Of a stretch of DNA of 64,000 nucleotides, positions 9,393 through 16,867 are shown piece after piece. Each line of letters opens with the position of its first letter. Positions within the stretch are counted from its first letter, which is position 1. The position numbers were made by a program, and so were the translations under genes. Source of the stretch: Streptomyces sp. ASQP_92 (lineage in GTDB: Bacteria; Actinomycetota; Actinomycetes; Streptomycetales; Streptomycetaceae); assembly GCF_025399895.1 (NCBI RefSeq), contig NZ_JAODUA010000001.1, positions 682,001-746,000 of the forward strand. The letters are read 5' to 3'. Under the pieces are notes generated by a model. That model saw only the letters and a program-made list of their open reading frames with translations. It made no database searches and was not told where the DNA came from.

Positions 9393-10838
9393 TCAAGCAC
9401 CCTGGCCGAAGGCGCCGGGGTGGATCTCGTCACGGGTGGCGATGTACTGCTGACGCACCGCCTGTCCGACCGACAGTTCCTCGCCCGGCTCGAAAATCTG
9501 CGCCGCCGCGCCCTGCCAGGCCGGCGGGGTGTGCGCACCGAGCGTTCCCTGCGAGACCCCGAGCGCCCAGGCCGCCTGCCGGGCGGCGCCGAGCGCCGCG
9601 TACTCGGCGGGCTGGGGGACCACGACCTGCGTACCGAACAGGGCGGGCGCGGCCGCCTGCACGGCGGGCAGTTCGGCGGCGGCGCCGAGCAGGAAGACCC
9701 GCCGCACCTCGACTCCGCGCCTGCGCAGCACGTCAAGGGCGTCGCCGAGCGAGCAGAGCATGCCCTCGAAGGCGGCCCGCGCCAGGTGTTCGGGCTTCAT
9801 CGACTCGCGGCGCAGCCCGGCCAGCGTGCCCGCCGCGTGCGGAAGGCGGGGGGTGCGCTCGCCTTCGAGGTAGGGCAGCAGGACGAGGCCGCTGGCGCCG
9901 GGGGTGGACTTGAGGGCCAGGGCGCTGAGTTCGGCGAGATCCTCGACGCCGAGCAGTTCCGCCGTGCCGCGCAGGGTGCGGACGGCGTTGCTCGTATGCA
10001 CGACGGGCAGATGCATGCCCGTGGCGTCGGCGAAGGACGTAATCATCCCGCTCGGGTCGGCCAGCGCCTCGTGGTGCACGGCCATGACCGAGCCCGAGGC
10101 GCCGAGCGAGACCACCGCGTCGCCCACGCCGACCCCGAGCCCGAACGCGGCCGCCATCGTCTCGCCGGTGCCGGCCGAGATGAGCAGGCCCTCGGGGGTG
10201 GTGCCGGCCGCGTCCGAGGGGCCGAGCACCTCGGGCAGCGCCACCTGGTGGCCGAGCGCGAGTTCGACCAGGTCGGGGCGGTAGAAGCCGGTGGCGGCCG
10301 ACCAGTACCCGGTGCCGGAGGCGGCGCCGCGGTCGGTGGTGCGCCGGGCGGGCCGGCCGAGCAGCTGCCACACCAGCCAGTCGTGGGCCTGCAATACAGC
10401 GGCGGTGCGCTGGGCGGCCTCCGGCTCGTGCCGGGCCAGCCAGCGCAGTTTGGCCACCGCCTGGGCGGCCTGCGGCACACACCCGACGGCCTGCGCCCAG
10501 GCCTCCCTGCTGCCGAGCCCGTCGATGAGGTCGGCGGCGGCGACCTGCGCCCGCTTGTCGTTGCCGGTCAGCGCGGGCCGTACGAGGTTGCCCTGGCCGT
10601 CCAGCGGCAGCAGTCCGTGCTGCTGGGCGCAGACCCCGATGGCCTGGACGCCTTCGAGGAGCCCGCCGGCCGCGGCCTCGCCGAGCGAGAGGAGCCAGGC
10701 CTGCGGATCCACCTCGGTCGCCTTGGGTTCCATCGGGTGCGGGGCGTACCCCTGTCGCAGCACGGCCCCCGTGTCCGTGTCGCAGACGACGATGCGAGTG
10801 AAGGCGGAAGAGCTGTCCAGCCCGGCGACTATCCCCAT
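9393..10838 (-). CDS. xylB: Xylulokinase (FGGY carbohydrate kinase)
   Basis: Phosphorylates D-xylulose with ATP to xylulose-5-phosphate, feeding pentose-phosphate metabolism. The 481-residue protein has the FGGY two-domain fold: N-terminal ATP-binding MGIVAGLDSSSAFTRIVVCD, the substrate-loop motif CAQQHGLLPLD (about residues 70-80), and C-terminal LGASGSVMAVH and FLLGAAAELPAVQ nucleotide contacts. Length matches xylulokinases (about 480-500). No Shine-Dalgarno is evident. A CAGAAT hexamer lies 8 nt before the ATG, which would suit leaderless transcription. No xylose isomerase or transporter is adjacent, so the precise sugar is inferred from family resemblance. The gene is monocistronic here. 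Confidence 0.82.
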   Translation of the reverse strand: MGIVAGLDSSSAFTRIVVCDTDTGAVLRQGYAPHPMEPKATEVDPQAWLLSLGEAAAGGLLEGVQAIGVCAQQHGLLPLDGQGNLVRPALTGNDKRAQVAAADLIDGLGSREAWAQAVGCVPQAAQAVAKLRWLARHEPEAAQRTAAVLQAHDWLVWQLLGRPARRTTDRGAASGTGYWSAATGFYRPDLVELALGHQVALPEVLGPSDAAGTTPEGLLISAGTGETMAAAFGLGVGVGDAVVSLGASGSVMAVHHEALADPSGMITSFADATGMHLPVVHTSNAVRTLRGTAELLGVEDLAELSALALKSTPGASGLVLLPYLEGERTPRLPHAAGTLAGLRRESMKPEHLARAAFEGMLCSLGDALDVLRRRGVEVRRVFLLGAAAELPAVQAAAPALFGTQVVVPQPAEYAALGAARQAAWALGVSQGTLGAHTPPAWQGAAAQIFEPGEELSVGQAVRQQYIATRDEIHPGAFGQGA

Positions 10839-10938
10839 GGTTGACGATTCTGCCGCACGCGAGGGACTCCTGGGACGGCGGTGGCCAGGACAACGGTGTC
10901 GCCCGGCACGGTGGACGCCACGAGGCGGTGCCCGTGGG

Positions 10939-11235
10939 TCAGGTGTTGCTGGTGCCCCACTCGTCCTCGGTGCCCTGGCGCTCGCGCAGGGAGCGCACCC
11001 GGTCGCTGACGGCGGCCGGCATCTTGTCCCCGACCTTCTCGCTCACCGCGTGGAACGCCTTGCCGGCCGCCGCGCGCGAGGTCTGCGCGGCCGACTCGGC
11101 GGTGTTCCGCACCGCGGGGTTCTGAGCGACCTGACGTGCGGACTTCTTCAACTGCTCGTAGCGCTCGCGGCCGGCCCGGGTTCCGAGCACGTATCCGAGA
11201 GCCAGTCCGACGGCGAACGTGAGCCGGTATCGCAT
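10939..11235 (-). CDS. YtxH-like small membrane-associated protein
   Basis: A 98-residue protein, taking ATG 11235 with GAAGG 9 bases upstream; an in-frame GTG at 11244 is possible. It starts with one hydrophobic segment (about residues 5-20, LTFAVGLALGYVLGTRAG) containing the Gly-x-x-x-Gly-rich pattern of YtxH proteins. A charged amphipathic helix rich in Ala, Lys and Glu follows. The likely topology is a single membrane anchor with a cytoplasmic helical tail. The function of the family is not well defined; some members are linked to stress. It lies alone between xylB and the tRNA cluster. Confidence 0.7.
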   Translation of the reverse strand: MRYRLTFAVGLALGYVLGTRAGRERYEQLKKSARQVAQNPAVRNTAESAAQTSRAAAGKAFHAVSEKVGDKMPAAVSDRVRSLRERQGTEDEWGTSNT

Positions 11236-11405
11236 GGTGGTCACCCTTCCCTAGCGTGTGTGCCGCGCCTACCCGCGCAGCCCCGTGATCACCCAGGGCG
11301 GAACCGATTGGCGGAGCACCCCCCTGCTTGCGCTAATGTATGTGTCGCAGCGAACGCACGCCGCCCGGGAACATCCAGGCAGGTACGTTCACCGCAACGA
11401 GACGT

Positions 11406-11478
11406 TCCCCTGTAGCTCAATTGGCAGAGCAGCCGACTGTTAATCGGCAGGTTACTGGTTCGAGTCCAGTCGGGGGAG
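11406..11478 (+). tRNA. tRNA-Asn (GTT), copy 1
   Basis: A 73-nt cloverleaf. Acceptor stem TCCCCTG pairs with CGGGGGA (one T-G wobble), followed by discriminator G. The D-arm is GTAGCTCAATTGGCAGAGC. The anticodon stem is GCCGA/TCGGC with loop CTGTTAA, giving anticodon GTT. The T-arm contains GGTTCGAGTCC. CCA is not encoded. It is near-identical to the copy 5 bp downstream and is presumably co-transcribed with it. Confidence 0.97.
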
Positions 11479-11483
11479 CTCGG

Positions 11484-11556
11484 TCTCCTGTAGCTCAATT
11501 GGCAGAGCAGCCGACTGTTAATCGGCAGGTTACTGGTTCGAGTCCAGTCGGGAGAG
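11484..11556 (+). tRNA. tRNA-Asn (GTT), copy 2
   Basis: 73 nt, identical to copy 1 except for a compensatory change at the third acceptor pair (C-G becomes T-A). The 3' CCA is not encoded. A short TTCG-loop terminator follows 10 bp later. Confidence 0.97.
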
Positions 11557-11566
11557 CAGCGGAATC

Positions 11567-11587
11567 GGACCCTTCGGGGTCCTTTTT
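11567..11587 (+). terminator. Intrinsic terminator of the tRNA-Asn pair
   Basis: GGACCC-TTCG-GGGTCC followed by TTTTT. The stable tetraloop and five-T run make it one of the few conventional intrinsic terminators in the window. Confidence 0.88.
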
Positions 11588-11720
11588 CGTATCCGGCGGA
11601 ACCGCCGGGATCTCCGCGAAGTCCTCATGGGCGTGCGATGCCGACCATCCGAGGCAGGAGATCGTATGAGCGGCTATGCTGCGGCAGACGGCGCGCACAC
11701 ATGTGCGCGACGCGCCGTTA

Positions 11721-11794
11721 GGGGCGGTAGCTCAGCCGGTTAGAGCAGCGGACTCATAATCCGTCGGCCGTGGGTTCGAGTCCCACCCGCCCCA
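11721..11794 (+). tRNA. tRNA with CAT anticodon, probably tRNA-Ile2 (lysidine)
   Basis: A 74-nt cloverleaf. Acceptor GGGGCGG pairs perfectly with CCGCCCC, discriminator A. The anticodon stem is GCGGA/TCCGT, including a G27-T43 wobble, and the loop is CTCATAA. CAT can mean elongator Met or an Ile tRNA whose C34 is modified to lysidine by TilS. The wobble at 27-43 matches E. coli tRNA-Ile2 rather than tRNA-Met, so Ile2 is favoured, not proven. It is clearly not initiator tRNA because the first acceptor pair is a true G-C match. Confidence 0.85.
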
Positions 11795-11836
11795 CTCCGG
11801 GTCCCCGTGCAGAAACGTTGCGACCTGTTGTTTTAT

Positions 11837-11866
11837 CGCCCCGGCCGGGTCTTTCCGGCCGGGGCG
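11837..11866. terminator. GC hairpin after the CAT tRNA
   Basis: A 12-bp perfect stem (11837-11848 with 11855-11866) and a 6-nt loop, 43 bp after the tRNA. No T-tract follows. It probably ends tRNA transcription. Confidence 0.6.
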
Positions 11867-11989
11867 CGCTGCTGTCCAAAGACGGTTCGGCAGGCCTGAT
11901 GCGTGGAGTGACGCCGACGCCCCGAACGGCGCAACCGGGCGTGTCGGGAGGGGGGTTCGGGTCGGGTCGCGGGGGCGGGGGTACGACGA

Positions 11990-12033
11990 AGGCCCCCGGT
12001 GGCGCGCACGGTCGGTGCGGGTGGCGGGGGCCT
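11990..12033 (-). terminator. Hairpin downstream of the 59-residue small gene
   Basis: Outer arms of 9 bp (11990-11998 and 12025-12033) with additional inner pairing. It lies about 30 bp after the stop of the minus-strand small gene and is the likely end of that transcript. Confidence 0.5.
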
Positions 12034-12063
12034 CTTGCCTGGGGCTTGGGGGTTACCAAGCCT

Positions 12064-12243
12064 TCACAGGGCGGACTGGAAGGCCGAGGCGCTGGGCACG
12101 TCGGCCGCGGCCGTGGTGACGCGGTCGAGGGCGGTGGGGACGCGGCCGGCGTGCTGGGCCGCCGCGCGCGCGGCGAGCGGCACCCGCCGGGCCGTCTGCG
12201 GGGTGGCGGCGCTGCGGGCGGCGGCGGAGATCAGAGTGTTCAT
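12064..12243 (-). CDS. Small hypothetical protein, 59 residues
   Basis: Reading the minus strand from ATG 12243 gives a 59-residue Ala/Arg/Thr-rich product starting MNTLISAAARSAAT and ending SASAFQSAL. A good RBS (GGAAGG, 6 bases before the ATG) and terminator-like hairpins on both sides support a real gene. It has no Cys and no membrane segment, and helical propensity is high. I do not recognise the family. Its leader contains a perfect 15-bp GC hairpin between promoter and RBS, so expression may be attenuated. It could also be a short leader peptide or a small stress protein. It is easily missed because it is under 60 residues. Confidence 0.55.
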   Translation of the reverse strand: MNTLISAAARSAATPQTARRVPLAARAAAQHAGRVPTALDRVTTAAADVPSASAFQSAL

Positions 12244-12265
12244 GGTGGGCCTTCCGGCGAGATGC

Positions 12266-12302
12266 GTCGCCGCCCCCGCCTGATGACGGCGGGGGCGGCG
12301 AC
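12266..12302 (-). promoter_or_regulatory. Leader hairpin of the small gene
   Basis: Perfect 15-bp inverted repeat (12266-12280 with 12288-12302), 7-nt loop, ending 22 nt upstream of the small gene's ATG. It must be transcribed if the promoter lies upstream of it. It could be an attenuator, an mRNA stabiliser, or a terminator stopping antisense transcription. The rest of 12303-12555 shows no gene, and I see no convincing promoter in it. Confidence 0.5.
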
Positions 12303-12555
12303 GACGCTTTACTGATCGGGGGAAGCGTAGCGGCGCCCGGAGGCTTCGGCGCGCGCATGTAGGCGTGGCGTAAAGGTGGCATGGTCAACCGAATCGGGTC
12401 GGCGCGGCCCCCACCTGAGGCGATGTGCTCGTGGGGGCATGATCACCGCGTACGGACCGCGGTGTATTGCCGAAAAAGTGGGTTCCGGAGCATTGACCCG
12501 CCCGGGGCATGGTGGGACCCTCCCTGGCCGCTCCCGGGCGGGGTTACCATCCCGC

Positions 12556-13893
12556 GTGACCGAACGAGCCGAACAGCCCACCGAGACTTCCGTGACCACG
12601 CCGTCCCCCGCCGCCGGACCCCGGCCGGGCACGGGGGGCGAGGGGGCCGTACCGGAGGCGGGGGTCCGGCGCCGGATCCTCGCGGACCTCACCCCCTTCC
12701 GCATATCCGCGGACTACCGCAGGCTCTGGTTCGGCAACATGGTGTCCTGGGTCGGCAGCGGCATGACCGCGCTCGCCATCTCCCTCCAGGTGTACGACCT
12801 CACCGGCTCCAGCTTCTACGTCGGCCTGGTCGGCATCTTCACCCTCGTACCGCTGATCGCGTTCGGTCTGTACGGCGGCGCCATCGCCGACACCGTGGAC
12901 CGCCGCAAGCTCGGGCTCCACAGCGCGCTCGGGTCGGCTGCGCTGTCCGGGGCGCTCGCGGCCGGGACCTTCGCCGGCGTCGCGAACGTGTGGTTCCTGT
13001 ACGCGGTGATCGCGCTCCAGTCCGTGTGCCAGGCCCTGAACGCCCCGGCCCGTTCGGCGATGATCCCCAAGCTGCTGCCGCCCGAGCACCTGCCGGCCGC
13101 CAACGCCCTCAACTCCATGATCATGACGACCGGCACGCTCGTCGGTCCGATGCTGGGCGGTCTCGTCGTCGGCTTCGCCGGGTACAAGACGGCGTACCTC
13201 ATCGACGCGATCACCTTCGCGGCCTCGCTGTACGCGATGTGGCGACTGCCCGCGATGCTGCCGGAGCGGACCGGCTCCAAGCGGCCCTCGATCATGGAGG
13301 GGCTGCGGTTCCTCGCCACCCGGCCCAATCTGCGGATGACCTTCTTCAGCGACTTCTGCGCCATGATCCTGGCCCACCCCCGCGCCCTGTTCCCGGCCGT
13401 CGCCGTCCTCTGGTACGGCGGTGACGCCCGCACCACCGGGCTGCTGGTCGCGGCGCCCGCCGTCGGCGCGCTGCTCGGCGGGGTGTTCTCCGGCTGGCAG
13501 GGGCGCATCCACCGGCACGGGCTCGCGGTACTGGTCTCGGTGGGCGGCTGGGGCGCGGCGATCGCGGCGTTCGGGCTGACCCGCCACCTCTGGCTCGGCC
13601 TGCTCATGCTGGCCGTCGCCGGGTTCTCGGACACCGTGTCCATGGTGTTCCGCAACACGATGATGCAGGTCGCCGCCCCCGACGAGATGCGCGGCCGGCT
13701 CCAGGGCGTCTTCATCGTGGTGGTCGCGGGCGGCCCGAGGCTCGGCGACTTCCTCGCCGGGACGGTCGCCGACCTCACCTCGCCCACCGTCATGGTGGTC
13801 GGCGGCGGCCTGGCCTGTGTCCTCGCGGTGACCCTGCTCGGCCTGGGCCGCCGTGACTTCGCGCGCTACGACGCCCGCAACCCCGTTCCGTAG
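12556..13893 (+). CDS. MFS exporter, EntS/MFS_3-like
   Basis: A proton-driven exporter of the 12-helix major facilitator superfamily, resembling the enterobactin exporter/macrolide efflux group (MFS_3). The frame is open from 12376, but the region before GTG 12556 does not look like transporter sequence. GTG 12556 (VTERAEQPTETS) or GTG 12592 are the likely starts. From 12556 the product has 445 residues: a roughly 50-residue Pro/Gly-rich N-terminal tail, then FRISADYRRLWFGNMVSWVG entering TM1. The loop 2-3 motif GGAIADTVDRRKL matches the conserved MFS loop GxxxDRxxRR. No regulator is adjacent, and the substrate is not deducible. Confidence 0.85.
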   Translation: MTERAEQPTETSVTTPSPAAGPRPGTGGEGAVPEAGVRRRILADLTPFRISADYRRLWFGNMVSWVGSGMTALAISLQVYDLTGSSFYVGLVGIFTLVPLIAFGLYGGAIADTVDRRKLGLHSALGSAALSGALAAGTFAGVANVWFLYAVIALQSVCQALNAPARSAMIPKLLPPEHLPAANALNSMIMTTGTLVGPMLGGLVVGFAGYKTAYLIDAITFAASLYAMWRLPAMLPERTGSKRPSIMEGLRFLATRPNLRMTFFSDFCAMILAHPRALFPAVAVLWYGGDARTTGLLVAAPAVGALLGGVFSGWQGRIHRHGLAVLVSVGGWGAAIAAFGLTRHLWLGLLMLAVAGFSDTVSMVFRNTMMQVAAPDEMRGRLQGVFIVVVAGGPRLGDFLAGTVADLTSPTVMVVGGGLACVLAVTLLGLGRRDFARYDARNPVP

Positions 13894-13949
13894 CGGGGGC
13901 GCGGGCCGGCCGGGGCCGCGCGTCCCGGACACGACACAACGGACGGGCC

Positions 13950-15293
13950 CTAGGCCCCCAGCACGCCCCGGGCCACGCCCAGCTCCACCAAGTCCTGGGG
14001 ACGCAGCCGGAGTTGGGAGGCGGTGGGGCGTACCTGGGAGGGGTCGCGCTTGAGGATCGCCGCCGCGAGCTCCGGCGCGATCACCGAGAAGTAGCTGTCC
14101 GCCGTCACCCAGGTGCGGTCCGGGGACGTCAGGGCCAGCGCGCCGCCCGAGCCGCCCTCGCCGATGACCAGGGTCGTCACCGGCACCCGCGCGGAGGCCA
14201 CCGCCGCGAACGCGTCGGCGATCGCCGCCCCCTGCCCGGCCCGCTCCGCCTCCGCGTCGTTCGCGGCCCCCGGGGTGTCGATGAGGGTCAGGACCGGGAT
14301 GCCCAGACGGTCGGCGAGCCGGATCAGGCGGGCCGCGGCGCGGTACCCCGCCGGGCGGGTCGCGGTGCCGGTCTGGGCCGCGTAGGCGTAGCTCGTCCCC
14401 GCGTGCAGGCCGAAGCCGCACAGCATCCCCGGGTCCACGCCCCCGCACCGGTCGCCCACCAGGGCCTGGCGGTGCGGGAAGTAGGCGTCCAGGTAGGCCT
14501 CGGCGCGGGGCCGCCCGGTGGCGCGGGCCCGGTTCACCGCGTCCCAGCCGTCCTCCGGCAGACCGGACGCGCCGAAGGCGTCGGGGACGGGCGCGGGCCC
14601 GTCGGGCCGGGCGCCGCCGAGCAGGGTGAGCCAGCCCGCGAGGACACCGCGCAGCTCCCGCTTCCCCACGATCGCGTCGATCTGGCCCGCCGCCAGCTGG
14701 CCCTCCGCGCGATAGGCCGCCGGGTCCGCGTCGGCCGGGCGCACCCGGGAGCCCGCGAAGCCGATCTGGGCGCCCGGCAGCGCCAGGACCACATCGGCGC
14801 CCGCGCCGAGGGTGGCCCAGCCGCCGCCGGTCGTCGGGTCGCGCACCACCGCGATCTGTGGCAGGCCCGCCTCCCGCAGCAGCGCCGACTGGCGTGCCAC
14901 GCGCTGGAGTTGGGCCAGTGCGAGCATGCCCTCCTGCATCCGGCTGCCGCCGGTGGCGATCAGCGAGACCAGCGGGAGGCGCCGCTCGCGGGCCGTCTCG
15001 TACGCGGCTTCCAGGCGGTCGCCGGTGCGCCCGCCCAGCGAGCCTCCCAGGAAGCCGAATTCGAAGGAGATCAGCACACAGGGCCGCCCCTCGATGGTGG
15101 CGAGGCCGGGAACCACCGACTCCGTCTCGCCCGTACGCTCCGTCGCCCGTGCGCGCGAAGCGCCGTAGCCCTCCCAGGAGAGCGGGCCGTCCTCGGCGAA
15201 CTCGCCCTCGGTGAGGGGGAGTTCGGCGAAGTCCTTGGACACGGCCGCGATGGCGTCCCGCGCCGACATCCGCTCAGACATCCGCTCAGACAT
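13950..15293 (-). CDS. Carboxyltransferase-domain protein, fused AccD/AccA-like
   Basis: 447 residues with two crotonase-fold halves. The N-half (about 60-230) resembles the acetyl-CoA carboxylase beta subunit (GLATIEGRPCVLISFEFGF, IATGGSRMQEG). The C-half (about 270-440) resembles the alpha subunit (IPVLTLIDTPGA, IGEGGSGGALAL, LKRDPSQVRPTASQLRL). The N-terminal CxxC zinc ribbon of true AccD is absent and no biotin carrier gene is nearby. Overlap of 8 bp with the upstream matB gene indicates coupled translation and a role in malonyl-CoA chemistry. It may be a carboxyltransferase or a malonate-decarboxylase-like enzyme. The N-terminus MSERMSERMSAR contains a duplicated 12-bp unit, so the exact start among three Met codons is uncertain. 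Confidence 0.8.
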   Translation of the reverse strand: MSERMSERMSARDAIAAVSKDFAELPLTEGEFAEDGPLSWEGYGASRARATERTGETESVVPGLATIEGRPCVLISFEFGFLGGSLGGRTGDRLEAAYETARERRLPLVSLIATGGSRMQEGMLALAQLQRVARQSALLREAGLPQIAVVRDPTTGGGWATLGAGADVVLALPGAQIGFAGSRVRPADADPAAYRAEGQLAAGQIDAIVGKRELRGVLAGWLTLLGGARPDGPAPVPDAFGASGLPEDGWDAVNRARATGRPRAEAYLDAYFPHRQALVGDRCGGVDPGMLCGFGLHAGTSYAYAAQTGTATRPAGYRAAARLIRLADRLGIPVLTLIDTPGAANDAEAERAGQGAAIADAFAAVASARVPVTTLVIGEGGSGGALALTSPDRTWVTADSYFSVIAPELAAAILKRDPSQVRPTASQLRLRPQDLVELGVARGVLGA

Positions 15294-16716
15294 GCAGGGC
15301 TCGCTTCATGATCTTGCCCATCTCGTTCCGGGGCAGTTCGGACAGATAACGCACCACGCGCGGGCGCTTGTGAGGGGCGAGTTGGTGGGCCACGTGATCG
15401 GACAACTCGGCCTCGGAGGGCGGGGATTGGAGGTCGGCCGGCACCACCCACGCCACGATGCGCTCGCCCAGATCCTCGTCAGGTTCGCCCGTCACCGCCG
15501 CCTCGCGCACCCCGGGGTGGTCGAGGAGGGCGTTCTCGATCTCGCCCGCGCCGATCTTGTAGCCGCCGCTCTTGATGAGGTCGGTGGCCTTGCGGCCGAC
15601 GATCCGCACCTGGCCGTCCGCGTCCCGGCTCGCCATGTCGCCGGTGCGGAACCAGCCGTCCTCGGTGAAGGCCGCGGCCGTGGCGTCCGGCCGGTTCAGA
15701 TAGCCGCTGAACAGGTTCGGGCCGCGTACCTGGATCTCGCCGATGCCGTCGGCCTCGTCCGCCAGGCGCAGTTCGACGCCGGGCAGGGGGGTGCCGACCG
15801 TGCCGGGGCGCGCCCCGCCGTCCGCCCGCTGGGCGCACAGCATCAGGGTCTCCGTCATGCCGTACCGCTCGATCACCGGACGGCCCGCCGCCCGTGCGAT
15901 GCGCCGGTGGTCGGGCGCGGGCAGCGCCGCGGAGCCGGACACCAGCAGCCGCGCACCCGCCAGCGCCGACGCCAACTCCGGTTGCCGCTCGACCACTTCG
16001 GCGATGCGGTGGTACATCGTCGGCACCCCGAACAGCATGGTCGCGCCCGCCGACAGCTCCCGGGTCACGCCCTCCACCGAGAACCGGCCGAGGTGGCGCA
16101 CCGAGCCGCCGCGGCGCAGTGGACCGAGAACGCCCAGGATCAGGCCGTGGACGTGGAACAGGGGGAGCCCGTGCACCAGGATGTCGTCGTCCGTCCAGCC
16201 CCAGGCGTCCTGGAGCGCGTCGAGGGTCGCGGCGAGGGCCCGCCTCGGCAGCACCGCCCCCTTGGGCGGGCCGGTCGTCCCGGAGGTGTAGACGATCAGG
16301 GCCGGCGCCGAGTCGTCGGGCTCGGCGGGCAGGCCGCCGTCCGCCCCGTTCGCGGGTACGACCCCGTCCGCGACGACATCGATACGCTCCAACCCGGCCA
16401 GAGCGGGCGGCAGTTGGTCGTCCGGGCCGGCCAGTACCACGGTCGACTCGCTGTCGCCGACGATGTGGGTCAGCTCGCGCTCGCCCGTCTTCGGGTTGAG
16501 CGGCACCGCCGGTACGCCCGCGACCAGCGCCGCCACCACGCCGACCACGGTCTCCAAAGTCGGCGTCGCCCAGACCGCGACCCGCCCCGCGTCGGCGATC
16601 CGGCGGGCCAACGCGCCTGCGGAGCCCGCCAGTTCGGCGTACGTCAGCGCGTGATCGCCGAAGCGGACCGCCTCCCGGGGCTCGGCGGCGTACAGACGGG
16701 GCAGAAGAGGGGACAC
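15286..16716 (-). CDS. matB: Malonyl-CoA synthetase MatB
   Basis: An ANL-superfamily ligase that activates malonate with ATP and CoA to malonyl-CoA, a precursor for fatty acids and polyketides. GTG 16716 is the start, with GAGGAG 8 bases upstream. The product has 476 residues. Visible core motifs are the phosphate-binding loop YTSGTTGPPKGAV (about residue 148), YGMTET (A5), TGDMASRD (A7), GRKATDLIKSGGYKIGAGEIE (A8 hinge) and the C-terminal catalytic Lys in MGKIMKRAL. The overall sequence strongly resembles S. coelicolor MatB (SCO2444, crystal structure known) as I remember it, including PLNPKTG and FHVHGLILG. It is the first gene of a two-gene unit with the carboxyltransferase. Confidence 0.92.
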   Translation of the reverse strand: MSPLLPRLYAAEPREAVRFGDHALTYAELAGSAGALARRIADAGRVAVWATPTLETVVGVVAALVAGVPAVPLNPKTGERELTHIVGDSESTVVLAGPDDQLPPALAGLERIDVVADGVVPANGADGGLPAEPDDSAPALIVYTSGTTGPPKGAVLPRRALAATLDALQDAWGWTDDDILVHGLPLFHVHGLILGVLGPLRRGGSVRHLGRFSVEGVTRELSAGATMLFGVPTMYHRIAEVVERQPELASALAGARLLVSGSAALPAPDHRRIARAAGRPVIERYGMTETLMLCAQRADGGARPGTVGTPLPGVELRLADEADGIGEIQVRGPNLFSGYLNRPDATAAAFTEDGWFRTGDMASRDADGQVRIVGRKATDLIKSGGYKIGAGEIENALLDHPGVREAAVTGEPDEDLGERIVAWVVPADLQSPPSEAELSDHVAHQLAPHKRPRVVRYLSELPRNEMGKIMKRALHV

Positions 16717-16867
16717 GTACGGGACTCCTCGGTGTCGGCGGCGCGGGCGGGGCCCGGACCGTGCCGTGCCGGGTCCTGACCCGGCACGGCGCCGTCCGGA
16801 CGCATGATCCGCATCCTGCCGTACGGATCCCCGCATCCCGCTGGAGCCACCCCAAGCGTGAGCACTG

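Noticed and set aside
11340..11700. Short proteins read across the tRNA genes, with repeated SPVAQLAEQPTVNRQVTG
   Set aside because: The peptide repeat is a translation of the two tRNA-Asn genes, which fold as tRNAs.
12376..12555. N-terminal extension of the MFS transporter from 12376
   Set aside because: No RBS near 12376 and the extra residues do not look like protein; the GTG codons at 12556 or 12592 fit better.
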